From Prostheceraeus crozeri (lineage: Eukaryota > Platyhelminthes > Polycladida > Euryleptidae), in the NCBI GenBank assembly GCA_907163375.1, contig CAJQUW010002215.1, positions 1,550,001 to 1,614,000 on the forward strand: DNA of 64,000 nucleotides, in the 5' to 3' direction. Below the pieces are notes generated by a model that saw only the letters and a list, made by a program, of their open reading frames with translations, was not told the origin of the DNA and made no database searches. Positions 10,411 through 25,400 of the stretch are shown here, in pieces (the stretch's first letter is position 1; every line of letters begins with the position of its first letter). The position numbers were made by a program, and so were the translations under genes.

Positions 10411-13400
10411 CTGAAGCGGGAGGAATCAATTTAATAGTTGAAACGTTTATCGTTAAAATTTAGTTCATCCCGAAAATTCAAAATTCGACATTTAAGTTAT
10501 ATATGACTACGTGTACATCATCAAGAAATGCTCGACAGTACTGATTGTAAAATAAAAACTGTAAGTCAACTGCATCTCTAGTACACCAACCGCAGCAATT
10601 GAAAATTCAAGTTTGGGCCTAAATGTCTTCATTCAGAACATCATAGGGCGTCGGATAATCGATAAATCGACAAAAGAGCTGGCGATGAGGTCTACATGGT
10701 CGTAACATACTAGCTTGCTTTGTATGGAATAAAACCTTCATACACGTCAAAAAAATTCTGCTCTTATCATTTACCTGAAATAAATTTCGAATGAATACTT
10801 CATCAGTCAAATAAAAAAACTGTTGACAAGAATACTAGCAGAGCAAAATAAATTCGGCTTCAAATACTTTCTCTTTTAACATCCTGCATGAGGAAATATC
10901 TTGATAAAATCATTATGTCATAATTTTGAGATTCTGCACCGTTATAGATTTACTTCCCCATAAAAATGAGGCACATAAGAATTCTAAGACAATTGTGTGA
11001 TACATATAAGAGTGCTCATTCCGAAATCAGCTTCCAAAATTTTCCTGTTAACATTAAATCTACCGATTTTTTCGAATCTAACAATAGTGTGGCACTTCTA
11101 AAGTTCTAAACAATTTTATGCATCGGTAAATCAAATACCACATGATAGCATTCATAAATTGAGTGATGAAGCTGATGCTCGTTTTTTTTGAAATGTTGGA
11201 ATTGATACCCGAAATGATAGATAAGTAAATATAGTTGATTTTTCAAATTTTACTTCGCTTGCATACTTCATGCATATAAGCAACTGCTGATACGGGCATG
11301 AAGGCTTTTTTTACAAAAGAAAATTCGTCACAGATTTTCGTAGTCGCATTGAAAGTTCGTTGTAGAGTATCGACCAGAGTTGCATGCGGACCGGCCCGCG
11401 GGCTGCGTCATTATATTCGTGAAATCGTCAGTTATTTGCCATGTCAAGAAAGCCTCGCGTAATTGTAGTTCTATAACATGAACAAAATGGTCGTGTTGAC
11501 GTTTCAACCATATGTCACGTCATCAGTTCATCAACGTAAAAGCCTTACGTTGATGGCCTTTTATCGTATGGCCAAACATCCTCGGGATTTACAGTTGGAC
11601 TCTTATAAAAGAGGTGTTTAAGTGTATACAATTTCACGAAAGAGTTTCTTTCTCTTTCTTATCGATGATTTGGGAAAATTCTCAATGGGAAGCATGCGTA
11701 CTGATGTCATGACTGATAATCTATCTGCTTCATCTAGCAAATAAGAAGGAAATCTTTGCAGGCAGGTTGTAGAAGCTCTACGATCAATTATACCTTTACA
11801 GAAATTGTGGAGAACATCATGTACGCGACCCACGAAAGGAATATGTAGTGGATGCATGAGAACTTTGAAGTCACTAGGCCTACATTGTCTTATCCAAACA
11901 TTTTAAATAAAAGAAGGGGCACTGTGAAACTATTGTCAATATAGTGAATATTATTGGAACGACGTATGCGTGTGTACCGGTAGATAGCAAAAATGCATGA
12001 TGATTGATGCTGGTAACAACTTCAGTTTCCGCGATATGTCTCCATAGGCCGATCAGCATATTCATGTAGTTCAGCACACATTCAATATGTCATAGGAAAA
12101 TTGAAATGAAATTACACTTGAGGACTTCATATTTGAATGTCAAATCGCATTTAGAGTTCAACTATTTGATAAAACCCTCTGATAATATGAAATACTCGAA
12201 TTTTATGGATGGTATCAAAATTGACATCATGGTCTTCCTAGGTTGATCACAGTTTCGGTCTTAATTCAAAACCAGAAGATTCGGTTGAAATTTTCGGGCT
12301 GCGGTTAACCCTCAAAATCTGCGGGCCGGGCCGCTGAATTCCGGCCCGCATGCAACTCTGGTATCGGCTATATATTTATACATTTATATCACTAATACTT
12401 TGATATGGTGACTGTCTGTTTCAAACGTTTTGCTGGTGTTTGTTTTATCTTTTTTGTGCGATAATGTAATTCAACCTCCATCTTTCGGAGTAGAATTGCC
12501 CGTCCACATGTCCTATAGTTCCAGGCTATGATCCCTTCCAGGACAGCCTGCTTGGCGGCCCTTGCATGTCGTTCCTCCTGCATTCTAGCCCCGATGCGGT
12601 AGTAAACAAGCAACCGATTGACGATAGGTCTGCGACAGGGCATCCTTTAAATCCCAAATCTTCAATGTCTCCTCATGATTTGCGCAGAAATGAAATTCGT
12701 GTAGTTCTGGTGCAACCCGGTCTTTCGGAAAAACTTTTATGCAAGAGGTATTGACGTTTGGGATCGACATCAGCAAACGAGACTTAATAATCAAGAGACG
12801 TCTTCTAAGTAGGCTGTGAGGTGTGTCTTTGGTGACAATTAACTTAATGCTAATAAGAAACTCATTGGGTTGAAATGCCTATTTTGCATCATGTTGAATG
12901 GTATACATGCAGGTTTTTTTAAATGTTGCTCTTTAGGCGGCGGTCTCAAATCTTTAAGCGGCGCTTTCATTGGTTAACCCTGTCTTCCCCTAAACTTATC
13001 GAAAGTAATATTAACACTTAATAAAATTTACATGTGTAATGTACAGTACATGCACATTATGATATCACCAGGTGCGTGTATTGATCGTGGAGCATACAAG
13101 TACGTATATATGATTGTGGAGTATCGTCTACAAAGAGATTAAATCATATTTCATTTTCCATTACCGATACACACGTATATAGGCCCTATATATATTTTTT
13201 TTAAAAAAAAGAATGACACGGTCAATAAATAAGGTCTTATTTCTGGACTATATATACGACTGTCTCTTTTATGAGTCCGATGTTAACTTCGGACTCATAA
13301 AAGAGACAGTCGTGTATATAGTACAGAAATAAGACCTTATTTATTGACCGTGTCATTCTTTTTTAAAGCCTATTCATTTGGTCAATGGCGAAAATTATTA

Positions 13401-16400
13401 TTAAAAAAAATATATATATATTTTGAAAAAAATGAAGCTTTTACGTCACTACTCCCCATACTTGGGGCTTGGACGGTGCTGACATAGTCAGACTTATGGA
13501 GCGTTGTAGCACTTTCAGTCCGGATGCCCTTCCTGCCGACTTCCAATGACACCTTCGGGGTTCGACCTCTGGACCAAAAGATCGCTAGGCCAAGCACTTA
13601 ACCATTGTGCCAATGAGACCCTATATACCTATATAGACCCTATATATATATACGAAGCTTCGTCGAGTGATTTGCATTTTTTGAATCTTATTCACTGTTC
13701 CTTTTAAAGATGCTTGAGAGATATGTACTAATATTATTAACTGTTCTGTTATATAACTGATATTATTATGTACTGATGATTATTTGCTGATATTATTATG
13801 TGTTATTTTCACTGATGACGGCAAATAAGCCAGAAACGTTTGTAGTTCCCGTAATGATTTAAGTCAGATTTTGTTCTCACCTCTTGGATATATATATATA
13901 TATATAATGAATAAATGTTTGGTAGTTATCTAATATTCATCCAAGAACTCCGAATAATGAGAAGTATTGTAGATACGCGAACATAGGTTACTGTATTCAG
14001 ATAAACATTCCGGTTGAGTTATATGGATACTGGTTAAAAGGCTACTTCCTTAAGATAGATTCGCACACTCCACCAAAGTCAAAACCAAAATCAAACCTTC
14101 AGCCTCATCACCCTCTTCTGCAGACTCCTCAGCACCGATGGCGATCTCTTCACCATCAAGGTCGCAGTCAGAGCTCGCGTTCTCCTTCACCTTGACTTTA
14201 CGGCGCTTCTTCGCACTCAGCCACACTTGTGACATCTTTTCAGCCTGCTAAACACTTAGCTCGTCAGGGCCGCTTGGTGATATGAGCATCGGGGCTCGCC
14301 AGCTCTCGGAGGACAAGCGATTGCGCAGCTTGTTTTTCATTCTCAGCATTGTACTGAAACCGTGGCCATGCTGGCGTCATCGGGAGTGTCAGTGCAATGG
14401 CGACTATGTTCACGAGGTCGATACAGTTGATCTCGTAATAATTATCTTTGACAAGAAGTTTGAGTACACTTATTAGTGATTTGCATATCGATAGTACTTT
14501 TCCTGTGGCGATCTGCTCTTTCAGGCTTCCATGGTGTTGTCTTGCCACGCTAGGGCGTTTAGACCATCAACGATGGCATTAAGCTCAGTAATTATTCAGG
14601 ATTGGACTTCTTTGAAACATCCTAGACATCTACGGTCGAACCTCCGTATAGTGAACCTCTACAAAGTGAATCTTTCCTCATAGTGAATTAAAATTTTGAT
14701 CCCATTAAAAGTGGTATACTTTTGCGCTTGTTACATATCTCTACATAGTGAACCTCTTCATAATGAATATAATATTTTGTCCGTTTATCGTTTCAACCTC
14801 TACATAATGAACATCTTGCATCAAGTATGTGTTGATTTTTAATTATACTTTGTATTTAATACGCATCCCATGTAGGCTACGTGCACTAACTTTATTGAGG
14901 CGAGTGGTTTGATGATACTTATTACTCCCAAGTTTCCTAAGTTATCAAAGTCTTTGCAGTTGTAAAAGGTCAACGTCTTCTAAAATCTTCTACAGTTATA
15001 GAAGGTCTTCAACCTGTTTTAATTGAGGGTACAGTACTGCCTCACCAGTTGAAAACCTTTTATAACTATAATTGAAAATATTTGAGCAGATGATGACCTT
15101 TTACAGCTACAACAACTATTTGAATCGAATATCGAGCTGTCTTTCATTAAAGATTGAAAGTTATTAAAGTCTTTGAGTCTACAATCTAGGTATAGATACA
15201 GATCAAAAGTCAATGTAGCCAATAGTTTCAAGTTAGCGTGCGCGCTAAGTACGCTTTTTCGCGTTTTCTAGCGTACCGACAGTTGAGTCAGATCAGGGAA
15301 TTCTTTGAAAGAAAAAGTGACCTTGTAGTTTGATCAACACGCTTTTGATCGAATAGAAAATATGATTGCTTCTGTTGACGAGCGACGGTGCAGATTCGTA
15401 TTGACAGTTCCATTGTTCATAATTAATAATGTATGCACCTTATATTGTATACAGTACTGATTATTTTATAGTAGCTACATTCTGCATCTTGAGTTTACAC
15501 TTTCATTTCACATGACATTGTGACAAACAGTATTACTGGTAATTACCCCATATAAAATTTGTTTCTAGATACATGTATTAGTTTTAATGGTATTGTATGA
15601 TTCTTTTGACTTTATCTGCTTGCTTTAAAACCAATATAACATGAAATTTTAGAAAACCTCCTTATAGTGAACTCTCCTCATAGTGAATTTTTTATCTGGT
15701 CCCTTAAAATTCACTATGTAGAGGTTCGACTGTACTTATTTCATAGCATTTTCAGCGATAAGATGCCCATCGTCTTAATTCATTAGGATTCACCCTGTGT
15801 AATTATTTTCATATTGTCATCTTACTACTGTCTAATTATCATAAGCAGAATAAAAGAAATGTATAAGAATAACACAAAATCAAATTTTTAAGGTTTGCCT
15901 TCATGTAATTTTTCTTACCGTGTACTTTTCTTTCACCCACAGCTCTTTGTCCATAAAACCATCTTTTTCTCTATCTGATAGAGCGTCATACTGCAGCTGC
16001 TTCATGCCCATATTCTTTCTGATAATGTAATGCTTTTCTTCGTCACCATAAGGCCGCTTGAGAATCCAGAAGACTATGATCCAACGAATCCACCACCATA
16101 CATATTTTAATACATAGTATGGGAATGTGAACAGTTGCAACCATAATATATTCCAACAGGAAGGTTTCTGAAATCCACCACTGCAAAAGAGAAATATATG
16201 CTATATATGTGGTTTGCATAATCAACTAGTCTGTAAATACGTAGTGAAATCGTGCAAGAGGATAACAATTTTGAATACTTCGAAATGTTTTCTGATCTGT
16301 TCAGTCTCTCGCATATCTCCATTTTTGAGGAGTCTCATAGACTATCAAATGCCATATCCAATACCAAGACTTAAAAACCATTTAGTTGCATTGTGCTTCT

Positions 16401-19400
16401 TGATATCTTAGATGAAAACGGCTTCTCTTTATCCAAGGAACATGCATCATGTATCGATACATGTTCTTCGTTGATCTTAGGAACTACGAGAAAGGTTCTA
16501 CTTGTCGTCGAGCTGACTGCTTACCTTTCAATGGCTGTGGTATACTACCAGCGAAGCACACTGTCTCATTAAATGAGTATAAAATAGATCATATTAACTT
16601 TGTTTATACTCGGAAGCACATTAAGGGCAAGCGCCTGTCTTGCATGTGGCCGAGTTTTATTCATCCCACTCTCATTCTTCCATGTTAAAGTGGAGTGCAA
16701 ACCTGTAGGCTTGACCAGACCAAGGTGTGAACCCAGGTCCACTGGACAAGACAAGCAGAGCGAACACTCTACCAGAAGGTCACAGCGTCAGTATTCATAC
16801 ACCCCTTTTACTTAGTTAGCCAAAGACAAACCGATAGAAGTAGAGGTATAATTATGTGCTTGAATAAGAGATCGAAAGTGAATATCGCTGATAGCTTCAA
16901 CTGCTTTCAAAAAAACTGCAATTTGACGTTAATAAATATGTAATGTATGTGTATCTATACTAATGTATGTACTATCTGTAATGAATGATATGTAACGTAC
17001 AAAATTGGCCACGTCAAATGGCCGCCCGAAAATGCGGAAGGGTTCACTAAGAAAATGACTATCACAACCAAACACCAAACACATCGAGTATGATGCCAAG
17101 GAGCAGATGACTGGTCTTTGCGCTATAAGACAGGGCGTGTCCAATGCGCTTCTGACAGACTTAAGGAAACTAAATCAATTTTTACTGCCCAATTTGCTCC
17201 CATCTGTAAATAACTATTTATATTATATTGCTGGTCGTGACGCACTCAGCAGCATAAATGCTCTGGTTTTGAACTGGACACTAATTCTAGTCGGGTCACA
17301 TCAAACATCTACTCATTCTATGAATACTTGGTTTTAAAACAATTTTACTTCAGATCAATCAGCCATCGTATCAACTCACAATATAAGGACATCTCTTAAA
17401 ATCAAAGCTTGAGGGAAGAAGACGAGCCTATAAACCTAAGGTACACCTCAGCAGAAGATCAAAGGAAAAAAGGCAGAAAATCGAAGAAAGAAATGTGGAG
17501 ATGATAAAGTAATATAACTGAATGTTCAGTATAACAGTAGAAGTAACCCACAGCTGTATATCTAAGTATGCCAGTAACAGAAGCACTGCAAATAAGACAG
17601 TAGGAAAATGAATCGACAAATATGGAGATACAAAATGCACAATAACTAAAAAATATCTGGTAACTGCAATTACTGCATAACTCGTGGGGATAAAAGTGTA
17701 AATAATGATTAAGACAATATCAACACCTCAAGATAACATAGTAGAAATGTAGAAGGCAGAGGATCCTTAAAATTACCAACTCTCCATAGAGCTTAGTGAA
17801 AGTTTATTGACGGCTCTCTTGAATGCTACAACACTGACAGATGCTAGGGAATATCTAAAAAGGAAGCCTATTCCACAACCTTCCTGTCCTATGAAAGAAG
17901 ATCTCTTAAAATGTTCTATGCGACAGCGAGGAATTGTGACACTCATCATTGACTCTTATTATCTCATTGACATCATAATTCTAGATAAAGTCAACCATGC
18001 TCTCTAGCCTCTATATGAATAAATCATTCAATTCATCACAAACATCTGTAGCTACAACAAGTGTGCTGCTTTAAAAACTTGAAATTAATTTGTTCTTTGA
18101 CTTCCATAAATTTGATGAGTCCAAAAGCAAACATTTGCAGATCATGACTTAAAACAAATTTTGGAAAATCTCTGATATCCTAATACCCCACCAACTTTTA
18201 CCACTCCATTTTATCAAATTCTCGAGATTCGATGAAATTTGTAGTCGATTTGTGGAAAATTGGACACCCCTATGTATGGAGTTCCATTCTATGCAAACAA
18301 ATCCGCTACAAACAGACAGGATATCAAATTGGTGAGATTGCTCGCTGATCAATATCAATGGACTTATGATTTTAAAGGAGGCCTCGTCGAGTCTACCATC
18401 ATCTCTGACAACTGATGACCTTAAAAAAGTTACAGCTTGTATTTGGAGAAATCTGTCGACGTCACGATATCACCTATAAAGGTCTGTTTATACTTCTGGC
18501 GTGACGCGCCGTTCAACCCTACCGGCGTGCTCGATTGATGAATCATACTGTCAGTCGACTGATGTTTCTGGGAGCGCATTAAAGTTAGTTGCAATTCAAC
18601 TTTATTTTCAACCAGCCGGCTGATTGTAATGGAACTGCCTGTGAAATCTGTAACAAATACGAACGTTGATTTGTTTGAAGAATTGTTAATTGTGGAGGTT
18701 CAGAACTGCGAGCATTTTTTGTTCGTAAACAGTAATAAATTCAAGGATACGGAGAGAGATTGAACAACTCATGGAAGGAGATAAGCTATCGGATTAGAGA
18801 AAGACGAAACAGCATACAAGAAAAAATGGAAACATCTACGCGATCGAGAAACAAAATGTGGTGAATGAAGATCCAAGCCGATCGTTAGGAAGTACCTATT
18901 TCCAATCTATCGCTTTTATCGAGAAAGCGTGAACTCCTCTGAAACTCTCTGATCATCACTATGCTCAAATTTCGTGGAAGATGCTGCCGATGATAATCAT
19001 GAAAGAAAAATATAACATTAACTGAGAAACACTACATTGTAAGCGCATGAAGACTGCGCCTCTAGCTTGAACACTTGTACGCTAGCTTTTATTCACTAAA
19101 GGGAAGAGCAGGTCGACTGACATTATCAGTGGACTGAAGCTTTTTCCAGTCGGCGTGCTGCAGCGTAATTATGCGTCAGAAGTATATACCGGCCTTAATG
19201 ATTCATTAGGCTTTACAGCAGACTTCCTCGCTGTTTTGAAAATGAAAGTGGTCGCATTAAGACATAAATTATCACGCAATCTCCCACATAAGAAATCTCA
19301 CAGCAGAATATAGACACCATCGGAAATACTCAGATTGAATCAAATAAAATTTGGAAACTTAGGATGTCTCTTATCGGTTTAAAAATATTCATGGAAGTTC

Positions 19401-22400
19401 CAACTACAAAAGCATGGACGCGCGTCGTGATGTGAACAGCCTCAAAAGGATTTTATTTCTTCTTGGGTGTAAATTCTGCCCGTGTGAGGACGCCCAAGCC
19501 GTTCTGCGCCCAGTAAGAATGGACATCATCAGCCCTAATTAACCCGGGCGGGGAGAATAACTACGACTCTAATTTTTTGTGACTTTCAATTTCAACGTGT
19601 TTCTCATAATCTTGTCATATTTCATCAAATGTGGCACATGGGATCACTGAAAACTGACTTTTGAAGTACTTTTTGAAAATCGAGATCGTCTGTCAATTTC
19701 TTACAAAATTATGCATCTTAATCAATTCAAATAACTTGTAGACCATTGACTAAGTACAAATGAATTTAGAATTGATGTGTTAATTCATCCATGAATGCAT
19801 CTATGTAATTATTGCACGAAAAATAGCAATATACCGGTAACTTAAACACTACTCGTAATAACTTAACTAGTAATCCTGTACGCTTCGTGCTACAAATAGT
19901 AGATCCGAAGTCACAAAATGGACAGATAAGTATATCTCACAATGTATTTGTTGCATGCATAATTTGCATGTAGTTACTGCGATTTATCTTCACGATATAT
20001 AACTAACATTTCCTTTTTAATCGTATTCAGCGCTGCTTAGCTACCCTAATGCAAGCAAACATACTACTAACATTGCCCTAATGATGATCATAATATCAAT
20101 TTCTTGAAAAAAGGTTGGAATTCAAATTTTGAATTGCTATTCAGAGTGACCAGATGACTGAATTTGCAAAAACTGATGCTACCATTGGAGCAAGCACACG
20201 CCAATAGTACTATTCGGGAGCGATTGAATAATGGGAACATCAAAATCAGAGTTTCGATTCAGAGTTTTCGGAGTTCAAAATAGCCTCGGCAAAATAGGGT
20301 TAAGCACAGAATTAGATTGTTTCAACGTGTCACGGTACTGGAAGTGCAAACTGATTCAATACGATGGCACATGTACAAACTTACTAAGTGGGCAGAAAGA
20401 CATTTTTATTGCCTTACAGAGATAGGAAAAGTAGTCGCGTGTCACTTGAGGGTTGCTCTGAATTCCTTCATAATACTCCAATCGCCACAATTGATTCAGA
20501 TTCGAAGAATTCGGATAATTGCGCACAAGTATTCCCGGTTATGTTGGTCGTCCAATCATTATTAAAAAAAGCAGACGCACGAAAAAACGTTCACAAACTT
20601 CTCTATAGAACTTAGAATTATAGAACATAGAAACTTCTCTATAGAAGTATGTCACTGAAACTTCGAAAAATTTGGCGTGCTTAATAATTGAAAGTGCTGC
20701 TCATTGTTTGATTTCTATGGTTTTATGTCAGCAGATTGTGGCATTTCACTACCGTTGCATGTTTCAATGTTTCCTTTCTAGTCAAACAGAAGAATAGGCG
20801 ACATGTCAAATCTGTGGGGGTTAAGTGTATATTGTCCGATATGCTCATTGAAGACAAATGTCCAAAATATGATAAAAATTTAAACATGCAAAGACATGGA
20901 AGGCTTCAGTCGTACTAGTTGAGGATGAATCGATGCCAAGTCAAAATGGTCTTGATAAAACTGGTACAGGGGAAGTCTCGGATTGAAATTTAATTGACAA
21001 GAATGCGTTCAACAGCATCTCAATGTGAATTTCCGCTATACAATGGATTCTTATGCTAGTGCTCTTACCGTATGTCCATCTTCTCTTTAATTATCTGTTT
21101 AATGACTTTTTCCTCGCGTTCTCGCATTTCATCCTGAAATACAAAAAATATGCTGTTGTATCAACGTAGATAAACCGTCCAACATCCACATTCAAAGCAA
21201 TTTTAGTATGTTTGAAGGCGAGATTGTTAAAGGTGACATCATAAAGACATCAACCAATCACGGTGTCAGAACAGAAGTATTATACATCAAAAACATACTA
21301 AATCACCGCTGACAAGTAAAATGTTTTATACCTTAGTGGTTGCCGTCATGAGAATCATCCTCGACGACGGCTCGATTCCGCCGAATTGCAGTTCTTTAAT
21401 GCTCGCTTTCAGACTCTTGAAGATAGCTCCTTAATGACTCAGGATATTTTCCTTAAAAAAATGAAGCTTTTACGTCACCGCTCCCCATACTTGGGGCTTG
21501 GACGGTGCTGACATAGTCAGACTTATGGAGCGCTGTAGTACTTTTAGTCCGGATGCAATAAATACACAAAAATGCCTAACTCGCATTATTGAAAATAAAG
21601 ATACTTCCATGCTATTGCGGAATCCGAGAAAAGAGGAATTATGTCATCATTGATACATTCATTTATCGTGAGATGATGCGGGAGGTCAATTTTAATTTCC
21701 GTGTGGTTTCAATTTTTTATTGAAAAATACAGTCACTCCCTTTTGATTACCGCAATCAGCTTACTTGTAGCCCATGGTCTCGTTGCCTACCTACGACCTG
21801 CTTTAGAAACACTGCTTCAAACAATCGTAACTCAATTACTCCACGTCACGTTCTAAGCAGAATCAGTCCAATCATCTGGTACAGGACGAGGTTCGATAAC
21901 TCGTGTTCACTGATCGCTCAGATCATCAGCAAAGTCTCCTGATACCATAATAATGACACGCTAATAATTAGTTAAAATCCCGAACAATGTCACCACCTTC
22001 GAACCGTTACACAAGAAGTTCAACGTAACGTTATTTATTCGACTCCGCTCGAAAAAAATTGTGGTGACAAATGGATGATGCAATGGTCCTGAATTGATCA
22101 ACTTCGGTCTGAAGATACGGCACAGTAAAGTACCGCCGTTGTTGAAATGTAGAATGAAATGATCAAACAAATGTCCTCATCTCTCTTATTTGGAGGATTA
22201 GTAACTTCGTATGCGGGTTTGCACATGAACTTTAACTAGCAACCGCGTGTACAGAACGAATGACGCCACGTCAGTGAGAATGCTAATTTTAAAGAGTGCA
22301 GAACTGAAAATGCAAGGAAAGCAAGGCGCACAATACGAAGAGTCACTATGGCGTTTTCTGTAGAAAACGTCTCGAAACGATAAAAATTGAGCTATGTTGC

Positions 22401-25400
22401 GACTCTCGAAGATATTTGCCTGACTTATCATGAGCAAAATCTTAAACTGCAAGAATTTGCCTATACATTGTTGTTTAGAAACTGCCGGTACAGGTTATAA
22501 AGAATTCATACATAAATAATACAAATAAACATTTCAGCAAATTTTTAACAAATAAAGGAAACCATGGACGATAGATAATTAAATGCCAGCTGTAGAGGAT
22601 ATTTCTTCAACACACATGATCACATGATGAAGAAAGAGGATTCAATGCCATTTTTGGTGAAAATGAAAAAAAAACAAATAAATTCTCAAATCCTACATAA
22701 TTATATCGGATTATCTAACTCCGAGTATTTATCAAAAAATCAAGGGTTACTATGTGAATTCTATCAACCAATTAACTTTCAATTCACGGAATTCATTGAT
22801 CGATCCGATTTCATGATCGATGAGATTTTGATAATAATGGCTTGCCGATGGATTGAAGACCAAATGCACCCTACAGATGGCTGATTTCGTGAAATCACGA
22901 GTGTGTGAAATTCACGAATCACGAGCCATTTTTTTTCGTGAATTCGTGAAAGGAGGCCTATTTCACGTCAATTAATGCATGTATATTTTACAAATTTTAT
23001 TATACAAAAATGAAATCCGATGATTTAGAATCGAAATTGGAATACCCACAACAGAAAGCCATGCATTCCTCAATAAAAATTCAACAAATTTCTATGACAT
23101 CCGATTAAAGTTTTGTGGTAGGAGACTCAGGATTTTGAAAGTAAATGTAACATGAGTTATTGCTCGACGGACGACAAATGACCCAAATCGTGCAGTAAGT
23201 AGCATCAAAGAATTTGTCGAAACATAGCTATTAAAATTTCCTATCGCACTGCAGTGGTATGCCATTTATTCGTTGCATACAAACGTCTGCTTCAGGACAG
23301 ACATGTAGAAATTGAACAATTGACATTTGCAGTGGCTAAGTACAGAGCTGCTCTAAGACAATTTTGTGAGATATTTTGATTGGGGGGGGGGGGGGACTAT
23401 GATAACGCTAAAATAGTGTTCACTTTGAGATTTCTATATAATGGAAAAATTGGCGAGCCAGTACATTGTTATTCTAAATCATAGAAATCGAATTATTATC
23501 TATGGTATTTACGTTGTTGTCCAAAATGTTCCATTGTAAAACTCAGTGCAATTTACGTAGCGTCAGTTCATGAAGGAATACGCTGACTTTGCGTCCTCAC
23601 CCTTTTTACGTCACTACTACCCACACTCGGGGCTTGGACGGGGCTGACATAGTCAGACTTATGGAGCGTTGTAGTTAGTCCGGATGCCCTTCCTGCCGAC
23701 TTCCAATGACACCTTCGAGGTTCGACCTCTGGACCAAAAGATCGCTTGGCCAAGCACTTAACCACTGTGCCACGGAGACCACAGTACTGTCTCACGGTAC
23801 TGTCTAATACATGACAGCGTGCTGAAACCGGGTAATTAATCTCCGCTGCGCTATCAAGCAATAAGATAGTTATCGCACTCGCCAATTTATACAACAGTTT
23901 TGCACCATTCAAGCTACATCAGTTACTATGAGTGCGGACATTTTCATCTGCAGGAGAAATTTGCACTAAAATTCGAAAGTTCTGTGTCGGACAAAATGTT
24001 GTGCAGTTTGTGTTTGTTAAAATCTTTTTATAATAAGCACTGAGCGACGTTTCGCGTGCCGTAGGAATACCCATGCAATATTTAGTTTATGTTAGTAAGA
24101 GCTAACAAAATAAATGCTGTTTCATAATATGAATTTGCTTTCTGAAGCATACTTAAACATATTTCTAATTTCGTGGAAGTTTCGTGAAATGCTGATTTCA
24201 TGAATCGTGAAAGTGTCAGCCCTACTGCAGATATTCTTTGAAAAATACAAATTTCGCTGTTTCTGGTGAGGATTAAGGATTTTTTTCAAAAATATGTGCT
24301 TATCCTATCAGCATTTTCTCGGTTACGATAAGGTTGGCCACCAACCGGTGCTTCGATATCTGCCTTTCAAACGACGATTCTAGATTTTTCGGCAACACAT
24401 TTTTCTTGCAACCGGCTGACAATTTTCAATTGAAATATGCACCAATTCTTATTGATATCTTGAATTTGTCATTGGAATTCTGTTGCTGCCATATTTGAAA
24501 TAGATTCCAAGCTTATTTTTTCCAATCTCACTCACGTGAGCCATTTTAACTATCAAAGAACTCAATGGCTAGCGCTTGATGAATTTGGATTTCATTATCC
24601 AACTGTCAGAATGTCTCTGAATAGCATGTACATGCGTGTCAATAAGGAAGAATAGGTTTGATCATTAGATAATATAACGGTGACGTTTCACAAGTGGAGA
24701 TCGATTATTTAACTGAGAGTTGAATACACCTGTTCTCTTGCAAAAGTCACTGATCCTCTTCCAGAAGAATTTCTTGACATTTGAACGTCATTGTTTTCCC
24801 AACCTAACCGTTCAGTTAATTATAAATTGCTTGAGTTAACAGATTCGTAGAGAGTCGGCAGCAACACTTTTTCAGAGGCAAAATCTTATTTGCCTACGTG
24901 TTCTTTTCACACAATGAATGAAGTATGCATTATGTTCTGTTAAATGATTCCAGCAGTTTCTTACATTCACATTTCTTTTCACACAATGAATGAAGAATTC
25001 ATTATGTTCTACTAAATGATAACAGAAGTTTCTTACATTCACATTTTCTAGACGCATCCGAAGTTTCTCAAAATTGAAGTGCCCTGCCAAGCGATCGGAA
25101 GCTGCCGGCACATGCAGCTGCGTATATTTTTTACAAATGTCCAAAATATGATAAAAATTTAAACATGCAAAGACATGGAAGGCTTCAGTCGTACTAGTTG
25201 AGGATGGATCGATGCCAAGTCAAAATGGTCTTGATAAAACTGGTATGATTACAGAAGTTTCTTACATTCACATTTTCTAGACGCATCCGAAGTTTCTCAA
25301 AATTGAAGTGTCCTGCCAAGCGATCGGAAGCTGCCAGCACATGCAGCTGCGTATATTTTTTGAATAAATCGCATGTACATGAAAAAATACACAACTAGGC

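Noticed and set aside
16705-16790. Functional tRNA gene
   Set aside because: Only the promoter boxes fit; acceptor and anticodon stems do not pair well.
23382-23395. Run of 14 G as a regulatory quadruplex
   Set aside because: A single homopolymer in a decayed repeat with no other support.
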